The position numbers and the translations under genes are program-made. Shown piece by piece: positions 1 to 10,058 of a stretch of DNA of 19,639 nucleotides. The notes beneath the pieces were generated by a model. It searched no databases. It saw only the letters and a program-made list of their open reading frames with translations, and was not told the origin of the DNA. Positions within the stretch are counted from its first letter, which is position 1. Each line of letters starts with the position of its first letter. This stretch comes from Conidiobolus incongruus B7586. Its lineage: Eukaryota > Entomophthoromycota > Entomophthoromycetes > Entomophthorales > Conidiobolaceae. The stretch is taken from positions 1 to 19,639 of the forward strand of contig JNEM01014826.1 in the NCBI GenBank assembly GCA_000697335.1, given 5' to 3'.

Positions 1-1052
1 ATATATATTATCTTTATTTAATTATTAAAGGAAAATTAAATAATAAAAAATATAATCTTTTTTTTAAATAAGATTATTATTAATTAGTATTCTTAATTTA
101 GTTTAAAAAAATTTATTATTTTATATAAAAACTATAAATTATTTAAATATAAAATTATAAGAAAATTTGTAATAAAAAATAACTAAAAAAACCATTATAT
201 TTAGTATATTCTTTTAATCATAACTTATATAATTATGACTGTTTTAAGTAATTAAAAAATTAATTTAAAAGAAAGAAAATTTCTACACAAAAATATATTT
301 GTTTTATTAAATATTAAATTTTAATATTTAATAAAAAAAATATTTTTTAAGTGTTATAAGTTTGTTAAAAATATAGAACAAAGTTATTAATAATAAAAAA
401 AACTATTGAATTTATATTATGTTATTATTTTCAATCAATATATATCAAAATGTTTATTTATTTTAATTACAAAAAATACCTATTATTTAAAATACAAAAT
501 AATATTAACTTAAAGATAATTTTATTTAATATAAATTTCTGAATAATTATTAAATATAAATTAGCATCTGATTATTAACATATTTTATTATATATATATA
601 TATATATTAGATTCAAAGTGTATAATTATTGTGAAAATATAAGCTAAATTAAAAACTATTTATAACTATTTATTTAATATCAAAATAATATAAAATTCAA
701 TTTTATTCTTAAAAAAAGTTATTAAATGAATTGTCTATTCAAAGTAATGAATTAATCCAATTCTAATAAATTACAACAAAATATCTCAAATTGTTTAAAG
801 TATTAGTCTAATTTTATCTAAATTTTTTAACCTCATTTTACAATTTGGAAATTGCTCAATAATTTAAGTCAAAATGCACAATTTATCAGAATTAAATATT
901 ATATACATATTCAATTCATAATAACTGATTTTTAAATTATTTTTTCATCAATTTCATAAATATATCGATATCACAAATATCATTTTATAAAAAATAAAAA
1001 ATATCATAAAATACTGCCTTATTATCTAATCACATAATTAATACTGAAGTTT
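1..1052. other. AT-rich spacer downstream of the first P450 gene
   Basis: No coding exon is recognisable on either strand. The stretch is almost entirely A and T, with a TA dinucleotide run at about 589-608 and a perfect palindrome at 302-336 listed separately. The 3' untranslated region of the P450 gene must lie in the last few hundred bases on the minus strand, but no polyadenylation signal can be chosen with confidence in such AT-rich DNA. Confidence 0.7.
302..336. repeat. Perfect palindrome, 17-bp arms, 1-nt spacer
   Basis: Positions 302-318 read TTTTATTAAATATTAAA and 320-336 are its exact reverse complement, with a single T between them. No mismatch occurs over 17 pairs. All bases are A or T, so the stem would be weak, but perfect pairing over this length is more than expected even at this base composition. 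It has no adjacent gene closer than the P450 stop codon about 720 bases to the right. Confidence 0.75.
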
Positions 1053-2987
1053 TTATTTTCTCAATTTAATATTTAATGACAAATCTTTAGGACGAGCAAA
1101 ACCAGTTGAAGTAATTCTCAAACTGTGATAATCAGGATTATACTTATCAATAGAAAATTCAAATTTTTGTAATAACATTGCTATTGTAACGCGTTGTTCT
1201 ACTAAGGAGAATGAGGCACCAGGACCTAAAAATATTATTTAGATCAAAAATAAGAGAATATTCTCAAGTATATTACATGATCTCTCTCCAGTTATAAAAG
1301 GTTGCCAGTTGCGACTTTCTTCACTAGACAAATCTTTGAATCTCTCTGGATTAAATTCCTCTGGATTGTTGAAGACTGAGGGATTATGATGAATTGACCA
1401 AAGATCACAGATTACGGTAATGTCCTTTGGAATCGTGACACCATTGCTCAGTGTATGTTGCTGAGTTGTGATCCTCTTTGTGGCAAAAATTGTAGACATA
1501 ATTCTCATAGATTCTTTGTTCACCATATCTAAATATGGAATATTTTTGAGTTGTTCATTGGTTGGAATAGTCACTTCTTGAGGATGGTCTAATACATCTA
1601 AAATTTCTTTGCGTAACTTTTGTTGAATATCCTAACTGATATTTAGATTATTGAAGTTCAGTCATATTACCAAACTTACGGGATAGCGAGCTAAATAGTA
1701 TAATGTACTCATTATAGTATTAGCTGTAGTGTCATGACCAGCGATAATAAATATTAGGATATTATCCTACCCAAGAGGGTTAGCGAATATTATAAATATT
1801 TGAATATACTGATATATACTCTGATTTCTTCATGAGTGAGCTTTAAACCATCAGTCATTTCATTAGATTTATACAATGAGGTAATTAAATTTTCGGACAA
1901 GTTGGAAGGTTGATCCTCCAATTCCTTTTTCTTCAATCTCATCATCTCTTCAACGAACTCATGATATTCATCCAACTGCTTTGATAATTTTGGTCTTCTA
2001 AAATATGGTACATGTTCTAAAAATGGAAAAATAAGGTATAAAGGCTCGGTCATCATTTGCTCAATAATATCAGTATAAAGATTATATATGAGAGATTCTG
2101 GATTTTTTACTGCCTAAATTATATTATCAATCATTATTATATACACAAATATAGTGAGATTACTTCAAAATCATAATCAAATATAGCTTTTCCCAACACA
2201 TCCAATGCCATTCTATTCAATCTTTATCAACAATAGTTCAATTATTATAATACAAATAGAGTTTACCGTTGAATAAAATCGTTGATTTTCAAGTCTTTCC
2301 CAGCTTGTTTTTCCCATTCTTCGATTAAGTCTTTAACACAACTGCCAAACAGTTGAGTATCCCACTTTTGGGCAAATATTGGATTAATTATCCTTTTATG
2401 ACGTTTCCAATCCTAAACAACCATAACAATAAATAATATTAAAATTAAGCATAAATATTTGAAATACTTCTCCAATATTGGTTAAAATCTGACTTGGACC
2501 AAATAGTTTGCTCATATTCTTAGTGATACGTTCGTTTTTAATACTCAATTTACTAAAAACACCTTAAAAATCGAATTAATATCCCAAGTTGATATTAATA
2601 ATATGAAATAGCTTGCCTCCATTCATATTAATCTCTCTGGAAACTTTGGGATCTCCTATCAATACAGACCAACCATATCGACTGAATACCTAAATTTACT
2701 GTTATATTAATTTATTCATTAAATATTATAGCACTATATACTCGAATTGCACCATATTTATTTAAAAGTCTCTGAAATGGTTTTATTTTCACTGGTAAAC
2801 TCTCATTAGAAATGAAGAATTTCAAATATGATAATAGACCAACACTTGGTAAATGCTCCAATTCTTTAGGACACTTTGTCACTTTGTAAATTTTATAAAC
2901 TGGGTATAATAAAGCTATTAATAACCAATAATACATCATTTTAAAAATTAAGTTTAAAATTTTAAAATTGTAATTTAAAAGTGACAT
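1053..2987 (-). CDS. Cytochrome P450 monooxygenase, nine exons, apparently intact
   Basis: Heme-thiolate monooxygenase, expected in the ER membrane with NADPH-P450 reductase as partner; substrate unknown. Exons (minus strand): 2987-2742, 2689-2617, 2562-2468, 2412-2267, 2212-2164, 2113-1820, 1766-1680, 1631-1277, 1225-1053. They sum to 1518 nt, giving 505 aa and a TAA stop without any internal stop. Residues 17-36 form a hydrophobic anchor (MMYYWLLIALLYPVYKIYK). Further marks are the C-helix DWKRH at 139-143, the I-helix oxygen-activation motif AGHDTT at 310-315, the K-helix ExxR (ESMR) at 370-373, PERF at 425-428, and the heme loop FITGERSC with ligand Cys449, completed across the last intron. 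Length is normal for the family. Intron 2 is GC-AG; the others are GT-AG, 48-55 nt. Met1 at 2987 is the longest start; Met17 at 2939 is an alternative that fits the upstream TATA box better. The general look is of the large fungal P450 group that includes Mucoromycota CYP509-like proteins, but I cannot assign a CYP number. Confidence 0.93.
2563..2616 (-). other. GC-AG intron (intron 2 of the first P450 gene)
   Basis: The donor reads GGAG|GCAAGC and the acceptor TTTTTAAG|GTG. Splicing here joins G|GT as a glycine codon in phase 1, the same position and phase as intron 2 of the paralogue at 13437-15288, which has an ordinary GT donor. The strong AG|GCAAG context matches the usual consensus of GC donors. 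No GT placed nearby keeps the frame and the conserved flanking residues. Confidence 0.75.
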
Positions 2988-3003
2988 GTTTTTTCTCCCT
3001 ACC

Positions 3004-3015
3004 TTAATATATATA
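3004..3015 (-). promoter_or_regulatory. Putative TATA box of the first P450 gene
   Basis: On the minus strand the sequence TATATATATTAA lies about 17-28 bases upstream of the ATG at 2987 and about 65-76 upstream of the in-frame ATG at 2939. Transcription starting 25-35 bases below a TATA box would begin around or inside the first ATG, which favours the second one. A CCAAT-type pentamer (ATTGG on the minus strand) sits about 15 bases further upstream. AT-rich background makes this a weak call. Confidence 0.35.
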
Positions 3016-3929
3016 GTTGTTCATTCCACCAATCATTTTCCTCATCAGGTGATTATGTAATATTTAGATTCAATTTGTTCAATTTAGACCAATTTAATTT
3101 ATTTGTTTCAAACTATGAATATAGTTGGATCTTGCTATTAAAAATATTTAACTAAAATAATAAATTAAATATTTTGGCTAATTATAAATTGATTGAAAAT
3201 TCAAAATTGATTTGAAAAAAAATATTTTGCAATAGTTATAACTTCATTTCCGTTGAATCATAATATCTATTTCATTATAAATGAACGCATTACTATTTAT
3301 CAGAGTATATAATAATTTTATAGCAATTTAAAGTCAGTGGAGTGCTAATTATACTTTGATTGAAGAAACAAAATTATGAATTTATTAAACAAATATTTGT
3401 AGTTATAATTAATATATAATTGTAAACACAGAAACCAACATTTGAAAATTTAATTAATATTTAATAAAATAAATTTAAAGTTTTCATAATTATTTTATCA
3501 GTTGAGTTCATAATAATATAAAAATATAATTTAATTAAATATTCAATTATTCTCATATTTATTAAAATATCAATAAAATCATAAAAATTTTATAAATTGT
3601 TATCTAAACCTATTTATTTTACTCTTTAATTAATTTTAATTAAATTTAATTAATAAAATAAATAAATTATCATCTAGTAATATTTATATTTTTTTATATG
3701 CTATCAAAATTATGCCATTTAAAACAATATTTTATAATTTTTAAAATAATTAAAAGTCATAAAATTCTTATTAAATCAATCTTTTTATATATTTAATCTA
3801 TATAATAGATAATGCAATTAAAATATTAAATCAATATCCTGAATTTTAATATTAAATATTAAATAGGATGATTTATTGAAATTATATAATATTATCATAA
3901 ATTAAAGGGATACAAAAACATATATAGTC

Positions 3930-3970
<41 letters not shown>

Positions 3971-4069
3971 AAATATATTTGTTTATTTATAGACTTTATT
4001 TAATAAGTATTTCCTAATCTATAAATGTTATTTAATTTTTCTAAAATATATTTATTAATTTATTAATTA
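3016..4069. other. AT-rich spacer upstream of the first P450 gene
   Basis: No exon is recognisable on either strand. It contains a long TA microsatellite (3934-3966) and an imperfect hairpin at 3836-3869 whose outer arms are ATCCT and AGGAT around an inverted TTAATATT core. Promoter elements of the P450 gene would lie at its left end. Confidence 0.65.
3934..3966. repeat. (TA)n microsatellite
   Basis: About 33 bases of uninterrupted TA dinucleotide repeat, the longest in the window. Shorter TA runs occur at about 589-608 and near 18725-18785. Confidence 0.9.
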
Positions 4070-4318
4070 TGAAAGGGATATTATAGCTCCTTGTCCTAAG
4101 AACTGGTGATATTCTAGAAAATCTACTTTATAAACCTTAGTTTAGTAAGTTTCAAATATTTAAACTATCTGACTTTCCTAAATAAACCCTCCCTTCTACT
4201 TCTATTAACTTTAACTTTACTTTTACTTTATCTTTTACTTATCTTTTTGGCTTTTTTGCCTAATATTTCTTATCCTTTTATAGAATTCCTTCTAATGGTG
4301 CAACTTTAAACCCTAACA
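4070..4318 (-). mobile_element. Candidate solo LTR of an LTR retrotransposon (fossil)
   Basis: This 249-bp block stands out by composition: one strand is rich in C and T runs, unlike the plain AT spacer on both sides. On the minus strand it starts TGTTAGGG and ends CCCTTTCA, that is, with the short TG...CA inverted ends usual for LTRs, and it is flanked on both sides by the same tetranucleotide ATTA, as a target-site duplication would be. Two TATA-like boxes lie inside on the minus strand (about 4275-4285 and 4125-4136). No internal coding region or second LTR is present in the window. The flanking repeat is only 4 bp in AT-rich DNA, so chance is possible. Family (Copia or Gypsy) cannot be told. 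Confidence 0.4.
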
Positions 4319-5167
4319 ATTATAATAACTAATAACCAATATATCAATTTAATGAATTTGCTTATAAATATCATTTGGCAACTTATTTCCATTGATTAGT
4401 TAATAGGTTTTTATTTATTTGAAGTAACTAGCATTTTAGAAATTTAATAATAATAAAATATAATATTAAAATTCAATAAAATTGTTTATATATAATTTAT
4501 AAAAATAAATCAAGTAAAAAATTATATAAATGAAATTAAGATTAATCTAATTTAATGATTTATTAAAAATCTCTGTTTTTACTTATATTGTTATAAATTT
4601 TATTTAAATACAATTATTTTTAACTTTCTTCTAAGTTTATGTCAAATTATGAAATATTTATTTTAAATTTTTATTAATCATTTTAAGTTTAAACTTTAAT
4701 ATATTTTAATATACTTATATAACTATTATTATATTATTTGTATAATGTTTTAATTAAAATAAAAAAATATTTTTAACATATTTGGTTATTTTACTAATTG
4801 GTAAAAGGACAACAATAGAATTTATTTTTTTAGATTTAAATAAATATTAATTAATATCATTTTGTAAATAAATCTGATTAATGATTTATTAACTTTTAAT
4901 TGATTGAGTTATTATTAATATTTTATATAAGATAATAACATCAGCTACTCTAATCCGTTGAAAATATTCCTATATTAAATTTAATATAAATATCATTCAT
5001 TATTAATAATAGATAAGGCTTTTTCTATTTTCCTAATGATAGTATGATAATAATAGTTAAAGTAGTTTTTTAATAAATAATTTATTATAATCAATTGGTG
5101 ATCTCAATAAAGATATATTAAAAATTATCATTTTATTAAATCATTTGGATTATAATACTTGGAAATA
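4319..5167. other. AT-rich spacer, nothing recognised
   Basis: Both strands are dense in stop codons, and no exon with P450, transposase or other familiar residues could be read. Only short homopolymer-like and TA-rich patches are visible. Confidence 0.6.
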
Positions 5168-5590
5168 TATGGAACAAAAAATAAAAATAGCTTCCTTTGC
5201 TATTATATTCACTATAATAATACTATATAATAACTCAGTTAATTTATACCTTTCTAGATTTAAAATAACAAATTCAACAATAAGTGATTGTTTTATATAA
5301 AATATTATTTTTTAAATTGTTTACAAATTTTAAGTGATTTTAAAAGGTTTATGATTGAGTTTTAGTGATATTAAAATAACAGACTTAATGATTATTATAT
5401 GATTTGAGTAATTAAATTTAACTTTAAAATGTATTAAAAATATTTTAATAAAAAAGTAATTATGAAATATATATTTTGAATATGTTAAATCTCCTATATA
5501 TTTTATATATCATTAATTTCTCAGAAGTAACAATATGTTTGAAAAATAAAAAATTGAAAAATTTGCTGTTTCTTTTTTATTTTAATACTA
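5168..5590 (-). mobile_element. Internally deleted mariner-family copy (MITE-like fragment)
   Basis: The block at about 5240-5590 aligns by eye, almost without interruption, with 18510-18862 of the mariner copy further right. The shared part covers the terminal repeat, the 5' leader and the first part of the transposase helix-turn-helix; on the minus strand both encode a match around LKLN(Y/H)KP(S/F)KI. The rest of the transposase is missing. At the left, 5168-5190 resembles the left terminal repeat of the nested copies (AACAAAAAATAAAAAT against AACAGAAAATAGAAAC), next to a TA dinucleotide, so this may be a 423-bp deletion derivative with both ends kept rather than a random fragment. It carries several stops and codes for nothing. 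The left boundary is the uncertain part. Confidence 0.55.
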
Positions 5591-6480
5591 AATATTTAAT
5601 AATTATATCAAAATTTTTTTAAATATTAATATGTATATCTTACATGTTGTAATACAATATATTATCGATAAAATAGCTACAAACATTGAATATATAATAA
5701 GATTCATGTAGTTTGAATTCATTTCAGATAATAAATAGTTTTGAAAAATATTAAAAAATTTATATTTTGAGATGATAAAAAATATATATGAATTCGAAAA
5801 TTAAAAAAAAATATTGATCAGAATCAATATAATAAAGATATTAATTAAGGTATTAATAATCCTGAATAGGACTGAATCACGATATAAGGTTATATGTCGA
5901 ATTGTTAGTATTATTATATAAAAAATTAGAATTATCCCGCACATTATATTTATGTATATACTGAAGAAGTCCAATTTATTTAATAAATGCAGTGTTTCAT
6001 ATTAAAAATATCGACAAAGATTATCATTAAATTTGATTAATTTCAATACAGATGATTTGGTTAGTCAATTATTTATCTAATACATATTTTATTATTAAAT
6101 TGAAGCTAATCTAATTACTGTAACTTTATAATATTCAAACTGTTCTTTTATGTAAATACTACATGGTTTTGTTCAATGGTTGTTAGGGTGAACATTTTAA
6201 CTTATAAATATTGATATATTTGATTTAATCGAATTGAAATATTTATTAACAAATTGGATCACCTTTGGTACATTCATTTATATATTAAAAATTCTGAGTT
6301 GCTTTATTCAAACGTATATTATATAGAAAAATTTAAAATGATTATTAAAATAAAATCTTACAAATGATAAAATACAAGGATAATCAATCTTTAATCATCC
6401 AATTACATTATATTACATTGTTTTAAGTTTCAAAAGCATTATATAAACTAATAACCGTTAATTTCATCATATATTACATA
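5591..6480. other. AT-rich spacer, nothing recognised
   Basis: No open frame or familiar protein segment is visible on either strand. A few less AT-biased patches (for example around 5860-5910 and 6170-6200) do not translate into anything I recognise. Confidence 0.55.
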
Positions 6481-7220
6481 GCCAGGCATTTCAGTTGATG
6501 AAGTGTGCCTTTCTCTAAACATGGTATTATTTCAATATTTTATACTCATATTAATTACTTGATTGCTAATAACTGGTAATTTAATAACTGTGATAATAAA
6601 TAAACGATATTACTACCATCTACCTCTGAAAAATAAATATTATATATTTAATTCTAATAAATATATATTTCTTTATTTTCCATCATCTTATTTTATTTTA
6701 TAGCACTCGTCTATCATAACTTATCTGAACTAAAATCTGTATCGATCTTAGTCGCATATCGAGCTTTCAGGTGCAGGACCCCAATCAATTTTTTATACAT
6801 TAATCCAGTAGGCGAATAATTCTACTCAAGTATGTTCCTTTAACTTTTTTTACAATTCTTCAATTGCTTATTCTTTCATTATGTCTATTTAATTTTATTT
6901 TGAAAGATTCTATATTTGTTAAATATTTTTGTATTTCAATAAATCCATTTTAAATTTAAAATTCTTGAACGTAGTATTTTTATATATTTCACCTTATCTC
7001 ATTACTTAAAGTTATAAAATTTATATTTATTAATGGTTGCTGAATGTGAATTTAATCAAATAATTCCTACAACATTTTGTCAACAATATACTTCATTATC
7101 TTCTGATTCTATTAAAAATGAGCTTATCTAAATTGATCCACATTTAAGTATTTTCTCAGGCTCTCTGTAAATCAACACCCCTTAATATCACACTGTGATA
7201 ACAATAATAATGGGAGAATT
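6481..7220 (+). other. Unidentified, possibly decayed gene region
   Basis: Base composition rises above the spacer level in three patches: 6481-6530, 6700-6835 and 7030-7200. On the plus strand an ATG at 6521 opens a hydrophobic reading (MVLFQYFILILIT, one TGA where a Trp could have stood, then LLITGNLITVII), as a signal or membrane segment would. The second patch follows a splice-acceptor-like TTTTATAG and reads LVYHNLSELKS. The third reads AECEFNQIIPTTFCQQYTS and runs on to SIKNEL before a stop. None of these matches a family I know, and stops separate them. It may be the relic of a small multi-exon gene, or chance. Confidence 0.2.
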
Positions 7221-8179
7221 ATTCATATTATAGTTATAAATCATTTGAAATAGGTGAATTAAATATTATATTGGCTCAATTATCAATACTAAATTTAAAT
7301 TTTTAATATTTTATTGCTTTATATTAAAAATCCTTCAAATAGATTCTAATTTCAAATAAAATATTGTAAAGCTAAATATCTTGTCATTTAATGAAAATAA
7401 ATATAAAACTAAATATAAAATTAAGATATAATAAGGTATTTGTTATATCATTAATTTATCAAATATATTTTATATGATTCATAAAAGTATTAAATAGGTA
7501 TTAATGCCCATTCTTAGTTACTCAATTTAATAGACAATCATTAAATATTATTAGAAGTTTATCATATATATTTTGGAAAAAAATTCCGTTTAATCAATAT
7601 AAAGTTACCAGTCCTAAAAAATTGATACTTTTTATATTATTAAAAATGAGTAAAAATTGAAGTTAGATTATTAGTATGAAAGTAAGATATTAAATCAGTA
7701 TTTTGCTTGAAATATTTTGGCTTAATAATCTTTAAACAAATAGTATGTTAAGGAATTATATATTAAGTGCCAAAGATAAATTTTTATATATATTGTATAT
7801 TATAAAAACGGTTATTTACTGATCAAGACTTTTTTTATTCAAATAAACAATTTTTAATTAAACAAAATATAATGAAGTTCAATGGAAAGTAGTTCAGATT
7901 TTTTTGTAAAAATTAATCTGATTCTTGAGTTTTATTCAAGTCTCCAAGTAATCAATATAAAATTTACAATAAAATTCATCATTTGAAAATTTATATTGTC
8001 AAATATTTAAAAATGTTAAAATTGAGTGTATTGTATTCATAGCTGATCTTCTTTACAGTTATTTTCATAGCTCTAAATCGTTGAAAATCATTGGTGTTTA
8101 TTATTTTGAAACAAATAGTTAAATTGTTATAAAAACATTATAGCAAAATATTAATTAATTGAAAAACTTAAGAATTTTG
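7221..8179. other. AT-rich spacer downstream of the dead P450 copy
   Basis: No exon is recognisable on either strand. It would have held the 3' flank of the former P450 gene at 8180-10058. Confidence 0.55.
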
Positions 8180-10058
8180 CTATGTAGTTATAATAATATA
8201 AAGAATTTGCTGTATCAATTTGATATAGAGCGTTAAATCGGTAGGAAAAGCAATAAAATTGAGAGTAATTCCCAAATTATTGTAATCAGGATTGTCTACA
8301 CTAATTGAAAATTACAACTTTTGTATTAGTATTAAAATTATCACTCCTTGTTCAATTAAAGAAAATTTATTGGATATACCAATATGTTTAATATTTATCA
8401 ACAAATCCCAAAGCTTGTTAATGTATCTGGTATGATCTGCTTGTGGTAATAAAAGATTGCGAATTGTAGCTATCTGAACCGGATAAATATTGGAAACGAT
8501 CAGTGTTTTTTGGAATCTGTACAATTGCGATGAATGTTCCACAAATTGCAAAGTTTGTAGTACTTTTGAGGACTGTTAAACCGTTAATCAAGGCCTACCT
8601 TTCGGTTATGTCCTTTTGAACTTGGTCTGCAATTGTCGTAATTGCCAGAGATCTTTTTTGACCAAATCCAAATATGGAATATTTTTAAGTTTTTGTAAGA
8701 ATGGAGTTGTGACCTTTTTGAGATACCTAAAAAATCCGATATTTGTTTGTTTAATTTATCTTGAATTTTCTACTACTAATTTTAGAAATTATAAATTTAA
8801 TATAGTTAACATTAATGAATAGAGAGTTAAATAATATAAAGTGCTAGAAATAATATTGGAAGTGATGTCATACCAAGTAACTATGTAGACTATGTTATCC
8901 TAAAAACGATTTATTAGTTTACTTTCAATATTTGAATATAAAAATAACCTATTTGGGAATGAGTAATCTTCAACCATTGGTCTCCATTTGTTTAAGGAAA
9001 GTGATGATTAACCCTTGATATTATTTCAAATTTTTGTTCTCTATTTCTTACTTTAATATCATATTTCCTTCTATCAGCTCTTATAATATTACAGTTATTT
9101 TGATAAATTCTGTATATTCAAACAAAGAATACTATTTTAAATTGGTAAAAGAAGTAAATAGGAATTTTAAAAACTTTTCAAAAATTTCGATATATAGATT
9201 ATTTTAGCGAGATTCAGGTTCTTAAACAGGACGAAATATCAAGCTAGTATATTTAAAAAAGTTTATAAAAATCACTTTGGAATCAATATGAAATATTGAT
9301 ATTCCAAAAATATCTAAAGCCATTCTAGTGAAATTTGATAAATATAAGTTGTTTTGGATAACTAACGCTCGTTTAATTTGGGATTAAATAATATATTTTG
9401 ACATCTCTAAAACTTGTGTTTCCCATTACTCGATCGCAGCTCGAAAAGAGCTGAGTGTCCCAAGTTTGATTGAATATAGAATTAATCACTTTTTAATGAA
9501 GTATTCTTTAATATAAATAAGTTATAGGTTTTTTAAGAATAGCATTGAAAATAGAAGAAATTTATTTATTAATGCGAATTAACTAAAGGGAAAATTTTGG
9601 TCACTTTTTATTCTCATCAGCCTTGTTAATATGAATTTTATAAAAATATATCCAAGCAAGTTATATTCAACTTTAATGATGATATACTGTAATATATATC
9701 CAGTTTATAAAAAATAACTTTAGACTTTTGGATCTCCAATAATCAAAGATCAGCAAAAATAAATAAATACATAATTCAATAATTTGTTCATAGAATGGAT
9801 TATATATTATATTATAAAATGTATTTTAAAGAGCCAAATTTATATAACAAAAATGGAGATTCTTCTAACATAGGGAAGCTCTTCTAAGAGAAGGTAAATT
9901 TGAAAAATATCATTGAAGGGATATTTGACAAATGTCACAATTCTTTTGCACATTTGGTAAAGTTATCAAGTTTTTTGAAGGAAGATGTTACAAAGGTCAA
10001 TCCAAACAATAATATCAAATTTATGATTTCTGGTAAATTTCAATGGATGAAATATCAT
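8180..10058 (-). pseudogene. Cytochrome P450 pseudogene, full length, closest to the first gene
   Basis: Segments of all parts of the P450 can be read in order on the minus strand, in several frames. Exon 1 region (10058-9850): a hydrophobic stretch followed by KCAKEL, against KCPKEL in the intact gene. Exon 2 (about 9740): IIGDPKV. Exon 4 (about 9500-9350): IFNQTWDTQLFSSC against IFAQKWDTQLFGSC. Exon 5 (about 9330): RMALDIFG. Exon 7 (8896-8810): DNIV...YDITSN, where AGHDTT stood. Exon 8: LKNIPYLDLVKK, CNLWNIHRN and SQSFITTSRSY. Exon 9: FSLIEQ and VDNPDYNNLGIT. The heme-ligand Cys codon is now TAC (8430-8432), the ExxR motif is gone, and several splice sites are lost. Introns are still present in relative position, so it arose by DNA duplication, not retroposition. 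It resembles the 1053-2987 gene more than the 13437-15288 gene. Confidence 0.85.

Noticed and set aside
1053-2987. Recoded stop codons (ciliate-type code) as the explanation for broken P450 frames
   Set aside because: Every break coincides with a 48-57 nt segment carrying splice signals, and the spliced exons contain no internal stop and end at normal stops.
3836-3869. Hairpin with ATCCT/AGGAT arms as a small element or terminator
   Set aside because: The arms are short and imperfect, and the AT-rich core pairs easily by chance; no gene ends there.
4305-4316. AAACCCTAA as a telomere repeat
   Set aside because: It occurs once, not in tandem, and lies inside the CT-rich candidate LTR block.
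6521-6700. First membrane helix of a rhodopsin-like receptor (GN...VII...)
   Set aside because: The resemblance is limited to a dozen residues, a stop interrupts it, and no later helix is recognisable.
8616-8822. Plus-strand open frame of 68 codons
   Set aside because: It lies antisense to exon 8 and the adjoining intron of the P450 pseudogene, whose minus-strand reading shows clear P450 segments; the plus-strand peptide resembles nothing.
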